Assembly (NCBI GenBank): GCA_030704615.1
Contig: CM060733.1
Span: 75,428,907-75,492,906 of the forward strand
Length of the DNA: 64,000 nucleotides
Reading direction: 5' to 3'
From: Takakia lepidozioides
Taxonomy: Eukaryota > Streptophyta > Takakiopsida > Takakiales > Takakiaceae
In this document: positions 20,527-32,723 of the stretch, in pieces
Layout of the letters: each line of letters starts with the position of its first letter
Numbering within the stretch: the stretch's first letter is position 1
Position numbers and translations under genes: made by a program
The notes under the pieces: generated by a model
The model's database searches: none
What the model saw: the letters and a program-made list of their open reading frames with translations, nothing else
Told to the model about the DNA's origin: nothing

Positions 20527-22212
20527 CTACCCAAGTGTGCTCTTCCTGTTTGCGTCAAACTCACCCTCCCCAGTCCATTTACCGTACTTCTGTTTCATCT
20601 TTTCTGCCAACTGGGAGGCTTTTGAATCCTCTCTTCTGGCTGCCCGTCTGTCAGACTCAGCTTGCGCACGGCCTAAATCAGCTCGGGGCCTGTTGGTCAT
20701 CTCAATATCTTCATAGTAATCCACAAGGTCGCAGCAGTTCACGCATATTCCCATGACAAGCACCGCCACCTGCAAGAAAGACACCATATTATCACTCTGT
20801 CCCTTCTGTATTTCATGGTCTGTCTACTTGCAAAACACCACAGAAACACACGATGAGTCACAAGGAGGTCAAAAGTTTTGATGTCACTTCAAATCTACAC
20901 ACAGTGAAAGACACTTCTGAAAATTAATTGGGATGGCTGGTGGTCAGCAGAATTGGTCAGCAACAATGTAAACTCTACTTAAGGGTGTCACACTGAAACA
21001 CGTGTATTCAAATAGTTGTTTTCTGTCTGGAAACCTCTCCAATCATTCCAATGCACACCACTGACGAAGTGTTTTCAGGCCAAATCTTATTGCAAGCCAT
21101 TGGATTGAGGGTCTAAGTCTGCCTGGCAATTAGTCACTTGTAACTGTTGAGTTGATGTCAGAGCAGTAATAGAAATGGATGCACTAATTTGAAGGGACAA
21201 ACTGAGAATTTGCAAGCTACCAACTACAGGTTTAGTGAAAATCCTGGGGAGGGGAGTGATAGCAGACAATAGGCTACTTGAATGAGACAAACCCAACGCT
21301 TCAGCCATGTAGGATGAAAATCTTACCAACTCCTATCCTATGAAGACAAGAACATACAATATTAGGGTAAATAAGCTTGTGTAACAAGCATATCAACTAC
21401 TTCCAGTAACATATAAACTGACTAGTAACACCACTGTAGAGGTCTATGCAAAGGCCATACCTTTATATCAGAATGCCCTACTTGGCAAGCCCTCAACTAC
21501 TCCAAGCATATTCACGAAACAAATTGGAAACGGAAGTCAACATTTGATAAATTCATGGCCTTAAACATATCTCAACAGGCATCTATCTCCTAATTACCTT
21601 GCCAATCACTGCCTTTAGCAGAGAAGGGAAATGACTACCTTCGTGCCATGAAGACAACCAAAGAAGCCGAGTGTCAAACAGACTCAAATACACGGTCCCA
21701 ACAGGTCCCAGACAACGTCGGAAGAAAGACACATACACACATGCAATCATGGGCACATACGAAATTCAACCAGTGAGTGCTAAGTGAATCCATCAACGAG
21801 ATGAACAACTGACCTGGATGCAGAATGTGATGAAGAAGACGGCAGCCTCAAGCTTGACTACCTTCAAGGCACTGGTTCTACTGTTCTTGTAGTTCAGTTT
21901 ATCTACAACCTGAGAAGGTTTGAAGAAAACCACCAGCGCTGCAGCAATGAGACCAATGAGCGAGAAGACGAGGAGAACGAACTGCCATGTGAAACAACCT
22001 CGGCGGGTACTTGAGCAAAGCCCTAGCAACCCAGCAGCCACTGTCACCCCACCCACAATTATGAAGAGCCATCCCACCCTGCTAGGTGAATGCTCAAGTG
22101 CAAAGACTATGATTATGGAGGCAATCCCCCCAAGTGTAGACAGAAGGTTGAGAATAAAGAGGAGGGTTGTTGATGCGACGGCAACATGACCTTTGATCGA
22201 CCTCCCTGCCAT
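20527..22212 (-). CDS. Four-helix transmembrane protein of unknown function, plant-conserved
   Basis: Two exons: 21814-22212 (ATG at 22212, followed by AGRSIKGHV) and 20527-20769. They are joined by a GT-AG intron of 1044 bp in phase 0, giving 213 residues. Hydrophobic segments at about residues 10-38, 47-66, 76-97 and 121-147 predict four membrane helices. A polar tail rich in Arg, Glu, Lys and Ala follows (RRAARREDSKASQLAEKMKQ). The segment EHSPSRVGW between helices 1 and 2, and the Cys pair in the last helix, resemble a family of small plant tetraspan proteins with no assigned role. The start is supported by a short downstream hydrophobic helix and by no better in-frame ATG within the conserved part. 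The topology is tetraspanin-like, but the large loop with CCG expected of true tetraspanins is absent. Confidence 0.75.
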
Positions 22213-22524
22213 GCTTGCAGCTGTACAGGTTTTCCAGCTGTTCAGAACCACACAGGGCTGTCAGAAGCAAATCCCACAAGGATAAAATAGTTGCCCCCAA
22301 AATTACGAATGCATGCTGCGGGTAAGTGTGATGACAAATAGTCTTACTCATATACACCTCCCATAATCATCACAAACCGTTGAGCACACAGTCCCTGAAG
22401 AACACTAAATCTCTCAGAACCACTTTAGGAGTTGTATACCGAGAGGGCATGGCAATCTTGCACAGATGCTGCCAATCTGATAAGGGAGGATAGAGTGTTC
22501 TAAGAACTCCATTTGCAAATTTTT

Positions 22525-22600
22525 TTGAGAGAGAGAATGTACTCACGAGACTTTGCTATAGCCTAGTGGCCATAGACCCGGTGCCCAGTTTGGGCAGAAG
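22525..22600 (+). repeat. Dispersed repeat, inverted copy at 56502-56583
   Basis: This segment (gagaatgtactcacgaga, a short gap, then tggccatagacccggtgccc and agtttgggcagaa) matches the reverse complement of 56502-56583 with few differences. A weaker relative is at 61830-61880. It lies upstream of the membrane-protein gene, and no function is seen. Confidence 0.7.
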
Positions 22601-22627
22601 AGAGAGAAGACATTGTTTCCTGTAGCT

Positions 22628-22658
<31 letters not shown>

Positions 22659-22659
22659 T
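22628..22659. repeat. (GA)n-rich tract
   Basis: GA repeat interrupted once by an extra A. It lies upstream of the minus-strand membrane-protein gene, in its likely leader or promoter. Confidence 0.9.
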
Positions 22660-24742
22660 GCAAAGTGAGATTTGAAGCTCTTCTCCTGCTCCCACAGTGA
22701 GCTCCAGATAAAGAAAACAAAGAACTGACCTTGAAATGCTGCTCTTTACACTACACATGCCATCCTAATATGAGCCATAGAGTTCACTCTCTCAAATCTC
22801 AGCAACAAAAAATGTAGAAAACAGAGGTGCCAGAAGGCGAAGACACTTTGGACTCAAATCTTGCCATTGTCGATGGTGAAAACCAAATTAGCTGCTAGAG
22901 ATACGCTAAATACTCATCAATCAAACATGGGACAGTACATTAGGTCAAGCTGCCATCCTTACTTCAAAACTAATAATACATGGAATTCACAGTCTCACCA
23001 ATAAAGATAATGGTACACCAAACCTCCCTTGGCAGTTATATTAAATGGCAGAGTGCTAGAGGTAAAAAAGGGCGTTCACCATGGTTAACGGTGGTACTAA
23101 ACACGTTCACAGATCCGGAGGTAACGCTGTAGATAGTCACGTTTGCGCAAATAGTCATAAGGGGATTTGCAGACCTCGGGTACGTGCAGTAAAATATGTG
23201 CTAAAAAGAGAGAAAAAAAAAGATACGGGGAAAATGAAAAATTCTCTCCGCCCGATTCAGTAGTGTACACTCGGGACCATGATTCACCGCCAGCATGAGC
23301 TCTTGTAAGAGAGAACTACTCTCTACGCATATACCTTACCACCAATCTCATGAAAGCGGGCGAATCTTGCGACTAACGATCTACATTTCTCTAATTTCTC
23401 CTCTCCAGCTGTAACGCTCCTTAACGTCATCAGAATCTGCGGGTTCTTGAATCAATTCTTGAAATCCACAAAGATTTTGCTACCTTGACTGTTTTCTCTC
23501 ACACTCTGCTACGCACTGATGCCCGTAAGCTCTTTCAGCTTCCTGTGGGAGTTATCAAGCTTCTTTATTTCTTTCACTCATACTCTCCCTCTCCTTCCAT
23601 TAGTGACTGAACACTGTATTCTCCGGAGAAGTAAAATCTTACAGCGACAAGCATTCGCTTCCAAGAATGCACATTATTCCGTTCCAGATTTGAAGCACAG
23701 CCTACAGAACACATTTTCTTGAAGAAATCATAACTCATTGCAAGCGGCTCGCTCGCAGACCAAGATCTAAACCTCAGCGCACAAGAAAACTATAGCCCCT
23801 CGATGCAAGATCTCGATGAAATTAAAGAGACAAACAAAAACAGAGAAAGAGAGAGGGAAGAAGAGCCACCGCTGACATCCACATCATTCCAAACGCACCT
23901 GAGTCAGGCAAAGCAATCTGCCACGGAAAACTACCGAAGCTCCCAGACAATGGAATGCAGAGCTGCTCTGCAAACAATTAGAGCGCAGGATCTTGATGTC
24001 GTCCTGGCCTCTCTCACACACCACCCTGCGCTGGCAACACCGCACCAGGTCTTCATCCATCCATCCAACACGCTCCACTAACGCCTGGATGCCAAATCAC
24101 ATTATAAGCGGATGCATCCACGATCGGATGAACAACGAATCCATCCGAAACTGTTCATCTAAGAAACAGATAGGTTCTAGGTCTTCATCCGTTGCGTGTG
24201 CCACGTGTCTCTAGTAGGTGGAAATGGATGGAGGACGTTAGGAGAGTCATTCATCGCGATGAGCTGGAGCAGCGCTGAGTCGACACGCAATGCAGAAGAA
24301 AAGAAAAAGCATCTTCTTACACGAATTTGAGCATCTGTTACGGATATATTTATGGAATCATTCTCTGGGGTCTGGCATCTCTTACTTGCAAGTGTGACGA
24401 AGTTATGGGTAACGGCTGTTCACAGGAACAGGACAGTGCTGGAGGATTGTTGAGATGCAAGCGATGGTGGAGGTATCCGTCGGGTTGCGGGCTGTGCGAT
24501 GTGCTTAAAGAGACGGCCACGGTTTGATGGATCTGCAAGAGTGGGGAGGTTTTGGGTGCTTGTGCTTGACGTTTGTTGCAGCCGTTTGTTGCAGCCGTTA
24601 TGCCTACAGGAAGGCCTGAAGCAGTGGGCTGGAGAAGAGAGGGAGAAGGAAGCACGTGAGAAGACTGGGAGAGGAATGATAGGAAGAATTTGGAAGCGCT
24701 CAGGCCGAAAGGGAGTGGAGAGAGCAGGGGCTAGGGAGTGCA
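22660..24742. other. Divergent intergenic region between membrane-protein gene and syntaxin gene
   Basis: No coding family is recognised. The plus-strand ORF at 23803-24081 is low complexity (Glu/Arg-rich then anonymous) and has no support. The region should hold promoters for both flanking, oppositely directed genes. No unambiguous TATA box was assigned. Confidence 0.4.
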
Positions 24743-27398
24743 ATGTCGTCCTTGGATCCATTTTACCTTGTCAAAGAGGAGATTCAAGACTCGGTGCGCC
24801 GTGCTCTTCTTTTAGGTCGCTGATAGGTCCATCCTATGTTTTAATATCTCTCTCTCGCGCCCCCCCGCTCGCCCCCTCCCCCTGCGAATTATCCTAATTT
24901 CCAGCATCTAAGTTAGAACTATCAGCGATGTAAGCGATGTCTTCAAGGTTCTGCCAAACCGCTCAAATTGTCCCTTCGTATATAATATGATTTCAAGTTG
25001 ATGTGCACTAAGGGAACCGTTGAGTTAGAAAGAGGCTCGCGAGCGCTATTATCGAGGATACAGAAGAGTGAGGAAAGGTGAGTTTGGTGCATGGAGCTGG
25101 TTTTAGGTGAGGAAGGAGCAGGCGCGATATGGAAGGTGGCAGCAGTTGCCACCCAGTTCGAATGACCGTGCTGAGCTCACCAAGGCACTAGTCAGAGGCT
25201 GTGACAGTGTTGAATGGCAGGTTTAATCATATAGTACTATCTTTTCCTCCCTAGTCCTCCTATGCCTGCTTTGTTCCAATTGATCCTAACTGCATTGGCT
25301 TTGGGCTGCCTTAAGTAGTCATTTGTGTACTTGTCAGATGTTCATTTGGATACCCATAGCGAGCCACCTCACGCAACCATGAGTCCACCACTCGATGTCA
25401 TTTTGAGTGACTTGATTGCTTATATGATTTTGCGCCAGCTGATCTTTGCTGAATTGGGGTGCTGGTGTTGGAAGGAAGTTGGGTGAGCTTGATAGAGCTA
25501 TCGCAGTTGCGGAAAGGGATCCTGTCAAGTTCTCTATTGATAGAGTAGAAATAGAGAAGCGTCGCAAATGGACGAGCTCTACCCGCTCCCAGGTAGGGTA
25601 TGGTTGTGCCTGGTTATGTGCTTGGTTGTGGTTTCAAAACTTGCCAAATCCTCTTACGTCCCCAATTGAACCCCTTCCCGCGCTCTTGACATTGGTAGCT
25701 GCAATACAAGATCTGCAATCTGACATTTTATGTTTGACGTAATGTACGAATGTAAGCGTGGATGCAAGTTCGTTTCTAACATTTGCTTTCGAGAAGGTAG
25801 CAGTGAGATCTTAATTCGCAAGCTTGCATGGGGCCTCAACTATTTTAGGAGCAGATGCTAAGAGTACGTACTTACTGGCGGGCACCTGATCACCAGATCC
25901 AATCATTGAAGAGAACGTTGGCAACAGCAACTGGCAAGCCTCCAACCATCAATCCGCGCCAGGAATTGCTGGTACCGGAGAAACCACAGCCGCCCCCGCC
26001 TCCCAAACTCCTGAGGAGACAAGATCCGAAACAGAACGAGAACTTCATCCAGAGCGAGACCGACAAACAATCCCTTATCCTGAAGTACAACATACTCATA
26101 TTCTTACTCCATACCATGAGCGAGACTTGCCAGCTCCCTTCTCTCAGCTCTAAATTTGTCAACAGTTGAACTGGATGCAATTCATGGTTCAACTTGTACA
26201 ACTAGATCCTATGAACAGTGCTTTCTTCAAAGACTTTCCCTGTTGGTAGGAGCGGAGGTGATCTCTGGACTTCGTCGGTGCCCTTCAGAAATTTCTGGAG
26301 TTTTTTAGTCCACGTTATATGCTGTTGCTGTCAATGCAGAAACACAATCTGAACAAATCACCAACAAATAAGAAATGCAAATCGGTAGGGCCATGGTCTG
26401 CAGACTGAGCCTAGGGTTGTTAAAAAGCTTTCTTTCACATAGAGGGAGAATGTGGTCAGTTTTTCATATTTCATATTTCTTTGTAGACTTTCCAGATTAG
26501 TTTGCACAACAGGTTGTTCCACGTATGATCAAAACGCAGTGGATGACATGAGTTGCTTCCACAGAGTAGGGATAGCAAACTTGTACGAGAGGCAAGAAAA
26601 TTGAGCAACTTGTATTGTCTGGAATAGTGAGGTCCTAAATCTTAACAGTCTGGACAGGTATCTAAACTTTCATTGCTGGAGTTTCCCAGTATATCCACAG
26701 GTTGGTTTGATGTGGTGGATTGGAATCTTTGAAGACATATAGGTGGTTTCAGTTTCTACTGTACTGGGGTGTGTCAAGATCGCTTGATGGTGGTGTCTTG
26801 GTTCCTGGTATGTGGTGCTCACACTTCTGCATGTATGTAATCTTCACCACTAGGGAACAAGATAAGGACTTGGAAGACCTCAGTGCCAGTGTAAACAGAT
26901 TGGGTGATGTCGGCCTCACAATTCACGAAGAGCTTAGTGGCCAGGTACCTGCGCACAGATCATATCTCCATTTGCTCCATGGGACTCCCACACTCTGCAA
27001 CTTTCAGTTCCCTAGGCTCATAGTAGAGCCGAGAGTCACTTCGTTTCTTCAGTATGTTCACTGGAGGGAGGTGATACATGCAGGAGAGACTTGTTGAAGA
27101 GGTTGGCAGGGATCTGGATACCACTGCCAACAGGCTTGACTATGTTCAGGTAGTCACTGCTCCACTTCTCTCTATCCTTTCATGCCCATGACTGAAATCG
27201 TCAATGTGCTCAGAAGTTCGTTACATACTGAAGTGGCAATAGGTCTATGTGCTCGCAGGCAACTAACAGACGCATAGGTGGGTACAGAAAAAACTCGAAT
27301 CGATCATCAAGAAAGCAGGAGCAAGAGGACAAATTGTCATGATAGTGTTCCTGGTTATTTTGCTGGCCATTCTTGTCATGCTCATCTTCTACACTTGA
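24743..27398 (+). CDS. SYP61: SYP61-type Qc-SNARE (syntaxin 6/10 family)
   Basis: Seven exons close in phase: 24743-24793, 25107-25220, 25479-25592, 25855-26084, 26854-26944, 27084-27149 and 27288-27398, giving 258 residues (Arabidopsis SYP61 has about 245). The start reads MSSLDPFYLVKEEIQDS, almost the family start. The N-terminal syntaxin-6 helical bundle follows (SVEWQ, then ELDRAIAVAERDP, IEKRRKWTSSTRSQ). Next is a Pro-rich linker, then the SNARE helix (EQDKDLEDLSASVNRLGDVG, LTIHEELSGQ with the zero-layer Gln, ERLVEEVGRDLDTTANRLDY), and a C-terminal anchor (IVMIVFLVILLAILVMLIFY). The known role is fusion at the trans-Golgi network/early endosome. The donor of exon 4 is CTGAA/GTACAA. The acceptor of exon 4 (before 25855) is the least certain boundary. 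It ends 288 bp from the end of the convergent ChlI gene. Confidence 0.9.
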
Positions 27399-27686
27399 CA
27401 TTTCTTTGTTCATTACAAAGGCTCCCCTTGTTTGGGAGATGCTACAGTTCCTTTCAAACCTGCTCTCTGTTGCGTGTACATCTCCCTCCAGCTAGATGTA
27501 CCTGATAAGGCCTCAAAATGCCATGACTATGACACATCCTTCAATGCCCCACAGAATCTTGCCCAGCACTCAGGACCCTTAATGAAACTTAATAATTAAT
27601 CAGGTTCTACATCACCTGCAACTCAGTGGAATGCTGATAGAATGCTGATACCGATCCAAAAACCATGGCAAACCTTCAACCCTGAT
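27399..27686. terminator. Shared 3' region of convergent genes
   Basis: Only 288 bp separate the stop codons of the plus-strand syntaxin and the minus-strand ChlI, so both 3' untranslated regions and polyadenylation sites must fit or overlap here. The A/T-rich part (aacttaataattaatc, about 27586-27602) is the best candidate for cleavage signals. No canonical AATAAA is seen. Confidence 0.45.
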
Positions 27687-30600
27687 TTATCCGAAGACCT
27701 CATTAAACTTCTCTACAACCAACACACCCGAATCAATTGATTCAAGGGGGTCCTTTCGAAGACGGTGCCTTAGGCAGTTGGGAATGACTGAGAGAATATC
27801 CTGGGGAGTAACCTCATCCCTGCCACGGAATGAAGCCAGTGCTTTGGCAGCTCGGTTGCTCACAATGTCTCCCCTCAGTCCGTCCACATCCAGCTCTGAA
27901 CAAACTTGTGAGATTTTCACCCTCAGGTCATGGGGAACTTTTATATGGGGCAAGCGAGCCCGTGCATCAAAAATTTGAGTGCGGAGCTCTTCCTGTGTGG
28001 TGTCATAGGCTACCCGAAAGGACTTAGGGTCTTGATCAAACATGCCCCTCTCCTCTACTATTTTCACCCTCAGCTCTGGATCCTTCACTGTGCCCACCTG
28101 CCACATGTTCCAGAAGGTCTATTAGGTGCCCCAACTGCCACAAAAAACCAAAGTCTGAAGTCAAGCTGTGCGGAATCAACCACCACCAATGGTGCTGAAA
28201 GAGGGCATCAGAAAAAATCATGACCCTCTAGCTGATTTTTAAATTTAGGAGGAGATCTTGTTTAATGGAATAGAATCGGATATCCAGAAAGTTTCAGATC
28301 TGTGGGCATGGTTTAAGATTTGCCACTGTAACAAGCTGGACTGTGCAAAGCTGGTAGGGGAAGATGCCTACCTGGGCATGCATGCCAAATCTATCCAACA
28401 GTTGGGGCCGAAGTTCGCCCTCTTCTGGGTTTCCTGACCCAATCAAGATGAAGCGCGCAGGGTGAGAGATTGAAATGCCCTCCCTCTCCACGGTGTTCCA
28501 CCCTGAGGCTGCAGCATCCAATAACACATCTACCAAATGGTCGTCCAGCAGATTGACCTCATCCACATACAAAATTCCTCGATTGGCCTTGGCCAACAGG
28601 CCTGGCTCAAAGGCTTTCACTCCCTCGGTGAGAGCCTTCTCAATGTCGATTGTCCCACACACACGGTCCTCTGTAGCCCCCAGTGGCAAGTCAACCATAT
28701 TGATCCGGGTTAAAACTACAGGAAGTTGTTCACTGCCCTGCACACGCACCCTGACTTCCTCACTCATGAGCTCCGGGTCTTCAGGGTCTGAATTGAAAGG
28801 ATCCCCAGCCACCACTTTGATTTCAGGAAGCAAGTCCACCAATGCTCGCACAGTCGTTGACTTGCCAGTGCCACGGTCACCCATTATCATCACTCCCCCA
28901 ATTTTGGGATCAATGACATTCAGTATTAGGCACAGTTTCATTTCTTCTTGCCCTACAATTGCAGTAAATGGAAAAACAGGGCGCTGGGTATCTTTCGAAG
29001 ACCGCTTGACCTGCCACAACACCAAATCTTATTTCAGAGATGTACCAAAATTTGAGTCTTCAAACCACACCAATCGTCATCCATGTATAGAAGTTTCCCA
29101 ACAACACATTGAGGAAACTTCCCAATGGATGAGGCACTCTCAAAGAATGAACACTCGCAAGGAGAACAGTAATTGATGTCAATTCAAGTCAACGGCAATT
29201 CAAGTCAAGAGAAATCTTGACATGTGGGTCAAGCCCACGGTTATCTAGATTAAGCCTCTGAACCAATGAGCACCTTAGTTGACCCTGCTGTGTGAACGCT
29301 TTTCGGGGTTACTCTTTAAGCAGGCAACCACAAAAATCTGTGTTTGTCTCCTTTTCTCTTATTAAACCCTTCACACTTCCTGCGCCCTCCTGGGATAGCA
29401 GGTCCCAGCATTTTTAGGGAACTTTCGGTGAAGCCCACCTTTCATAGCTAAATCTATCCAATGAACAGAGTGTATGCACAGCACTTCCTGTCTGCTTGCA
29501 CAGAAAGTAGTACAACCAAAAGTGCAATTTGCTGCAGTGAATTACATCTTTTTAAAACTTTGACTTTCCTCAAAGCAATGGGTAGAGGTTGTTGGAAGTC
29601 CACATATCGAACCCACATTACCAATTTCACCATGAGAGACAGTGCAGATGTGCAGTTTAAAGTTGCGCATCAGATCAATTCTGAAGTTTGCAACTAAATA
29701 GCCTCGGGTAAGGCACAGAAAGATACACCCCCCAATCTCCAGCATGTAAACATGAGGTGCCACACACACAGACTGTCACCAGTTACTCGACCAGGTGTCC
29801 ATTCAGTACACTGTTTGGACCTCTTGTTCTCTAACCAATGCATCAAGCCCTTCATCTCCAGGTTTGAGCATTCAAAACTATCCATCTTAGTTTGCTCCAC
29901 AGCACTTAAGCCCCTGCACTCTCTCTCCTCTGGGTCAAAGTTGCAAGCAATGCACAACGCAAAGCATTTTCCTCAAAATACCAGGTCCCTCGAAAAAAGC
30001 ATAAGAAGAAACTAGCCCCAACTATCTTCTCCCCATTAGACAATTTGTTGACCATGTCAGAATCTATCTGGTTGTCCATCCTACGATCCAGCACAGAAGC
30101 TCCACAAGCACATGGGTGGAGTGCACAACAGAATTCGTCCAAACCTGTATCTTCATCGCGTCTTTCCCTCTGCATCTCCACACACGAGGCCACAGGGGCA
30201 TAAGGAAGCTAACCTCAGAAACCGGTTCCTCGAGCTTCACTGGAGTAGCCACATTAGTCACTTTCAACGAGCCACATTGTTTTCTCTGCTGCCTCGGTCC
30301 CTCCACGCACTGCAACCCACGCAGCTTGCCTACTTGCAAGAAGCTCTTCATACAGAAGTTCCCTGCAGACACAGAGTAATTTATTAAAATGAATAACACC
30401 TCACAATCCCCTCATTGCCAATAGCTTGCACCAATTCCTGAACTCCGATCACAGGAGTTGAGGAGCAAGCAGCGCTTCCGCAGCAACATAGAAGACAATA
30501 TATTAACATATTCTTGGTGCAAACCTCCGCATCTATTTCCTTATTTCACTGAAATCTGACTCCTCTCTCGGCGTCTCTCTCTTTACCTCGTTCCACCCAA

Positions 30601-30944
30601 AAACCTGGCCAAAAATCTCTACCGGAGTGGTACACACACTCTCACGCCCAGACCCGAACCGCACTTACCCACACCGCCGCTCCGCAACACAAACACAGCC
30701 ACAATGCCCTCACACAACAATCTCAGAAACAGGAAAAGAACAAATGCGAGCCCAAACAACAAATCCGACCAAAATCCCATCGTCGCTGGAGGTTTTAGTT
30801 ACAGCTCAGACAAACGAACCACCTCAAAAAAACCAGACAAAACCCACCAGCACGGAATCCATGTTTGCGCCGTGCACAGCTCTCCACTGTGAGGGACCTG
30901 CTTCCAGCTACAGCTACCCCCGCACCTCGCACCGCTACCGCCAT
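27687..30944 (-). CDS. CHLI: Magnesium-chelatase subunit ChlI, plastid precursor
   Basis: AAA+ ATPase subunit of Mg-chelatase, which inserts magnesium into protoporphyrin IX at the first committed step of chlorophyll synthesis, in the plastid stroma. Four exons: 30848-30944, 30214-30362, 28372-29010 and 27687-28097, all GT-AG and closing in phase to 431 residues (Arabidopsis ChlI has 424). The N-terminus is Ala/Val/Ser/Arg-rich with no acidic residue for about 20 residues, as in a transit peptide. The mature part starts near [12 protein letters not shown]. Walker A is GDRGTGKST and Walker B is [12 protein letters not shown]. Also present are [27 protein letters not shown] and the conserved C-terminus [20 protein letters not shown]. 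All catalytic motifs are intact. In-frame ATGs exist upstream to 31100, so a longer N-terminus is possible. The exon 1 assignment rests on phase and composition. Confidence 0.93.
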
Positions 30945-32723
30945 GGCCGTGGAGCTCTCAATCACACCCGCGCACCCACCACCACTCCACTCCTCTTTAC
31001 ACACCACCACTCCATTGGCCCCTCCTACTGCAGTTTGGATCACCTTCCCTCTGCCCATGCATGCCATCACCTGCATGCCCATCATCTCACATCTATGCAT
31101 GCCCAGTCCCGATGGAACACCTCATCCATCCTGGAACTTTACGATTACATCCCTGGGATCAGCGGCTCACAAAAATCACAATTTTTTTTACTTTACTCAT
31201 TTCTAACATTTTGTAGGTCTATCTTCGTGGTGGAGTGTAAGGATGAAACTCATCCATTTCATTGTGTACATAGTTGATCACGAACTCAGTCAGTGAAATA
31301 AGTGTTCTACGGAAAGGAAAAGAAAAGAAGAAACTGAGAGCAGTCGATGTATTCAGTTCTATCCCCCACTGTATCCCCATAGCAAGAAGATCCAGAGAAC
31401 CTTCTTTTCTCTCCCTTTCACAGATTTGTAAGGTAGGGATGGACAGCCTGCTTGGCACGGCAAGAGTGGCAATTGTGTCGAAGACATTTGAGCTCCCACC
31501 GGAGACTCCTGCTACAGAACATGCTTTCAAGCAATGCTTGCCAGGGGCTTCTGCTCTACTGACTGTCCTAATGTCCTTCCATAAGGAGACACTGCATGTC
31601 TTTCCTAACGTCCTTCACTGCTTCTAACGAGTAACCCCGAAGGATGACTAAGCAGCCAACAATTGTTACACGCGCCTCTACAGACGTTGTCGTTGACAGC
31701 CATCACTCATCGACCCTAGTGCAAAGCAGAATAATCCATAGGGTTTTCACTGGGTACTCTTCCATCGCACATCCCTGCACATAATAATACTGCACCCGAC
31801 AAACAATGCCTCCCAGAATGAGATCAGCTCTCATGTCTTCTGAAACAGGAACTCATTGCCATTCGAATGAAAGGCCTAGCTGCCCAGCTCACATACACAC
31901 AATTCGTATACCTCTCTTAAATAGTGTGTGCACATATGTTGGGGTTCCTTTCTGAAATTGCTCTCAAGCTAAGGAATTTGACACCCAAATCTGCTGCAAG
32001 GTCCCAAGAGCTCTCTGTATACCTCTCTTAAACAGTGTATGACGTTGGGGTTCCTTTCTGAAATTGCTCTCAAGCTAAGAATTTGACACCCAAATCTGCT
32101 TCAAGGTCCCAAGACCTATCATGAGTGCTACTCAAACCCACAAACCTATGTTAAAGCCAGCTCTCCCAAATATCGTGAGCGAGTGTCCACGCCCTGCTTC
32201 ATTCAATAATATCTTTTCAAATCTTGGATAGAAAGAACTGTGAACAGGTTGTACCATACCTGTAAGTTCTATGGCAGTCAAATGGCCTCACGAGACCAAC
32301 CCACTGTCAAACTGACAACAGCGAAGCTGAAAACTTACTTCAATAAGCCTACTGTGACTGAGGACTTCACCGCTTCTCTTTCCTTCCACCGCAACAATGT
32401 AATAAGCATCTCCCTTGTTTGATTGCTTGATCAAAACCCTCTCGTGTACAGGCAATGGCCACCCAAGTGAATGTTGCAAATCCAAGTGGCACCATATACC
32501 CCAGATGCCAAAACCAGATCCATCCATACCTGTAGTTGGTGGATCCCAGGTGCTTCCATGACACAAATGCGCATGATGCTCAAGTAGCAAATTATAGATC
32601 ATGGAAAAACAATCTTAGTGGTATTTAGTGCTACTGCCACTTGAAGCACTTTGACGTCTGGAAGGGATGGCAAGACAATTTTCAGCAGCCAATGCCAAAG
32701 TCACCATTTGAACTGTAACAGAT
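30945..32723. other. Promoter side of ChlI and 3' flank of the F-box gene; contains a tandem duplication
   Basis: No recognised gene. Long Pro/His/Thr ORFs at 30627-31277 are antisense shadows of the ChlI leader. A tandem duplication occupies 31907-32115. The stretch 32290-32600 has minus-strand ORFs without family similarity and probably belongs to the 3' untranslated part of the F-box transcript. Confidence 0.4.
31907..32115. repeat. Tandem duplication, unit about 111 bp
   Basis: Unit 1 (31907-32017) and unit 2 (32018-32115) both run from gtatacctctcttaaa through ttggggttcctttctgaaat and gctctcaagcta to caaggtcccaaga. Unit 2 lacks about 10 bp after the agtgt block and one base further on. 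Confidence 0.9.

Noticed and set aside
23803-24081. Plus-strand ORF of 92 codons upstream of the syntaxin gene
   Set aside because: Charged low-complexity start and no conserved block. More likely leader or intergenic sequence.
28475-29176. Plus-strand ORF of 233 codons
   Set aside because: It is the exact antisense of the main ChlI AAA+ exon; no independent signature.
30627-31277. Long plus-strand ORF (216 codons) rich in Pro, His and Thr
   Set aside because: It is antisense to the ChlI first exon and leader and has no domain. The minus-strand ChlI model explains the conserved sequence.
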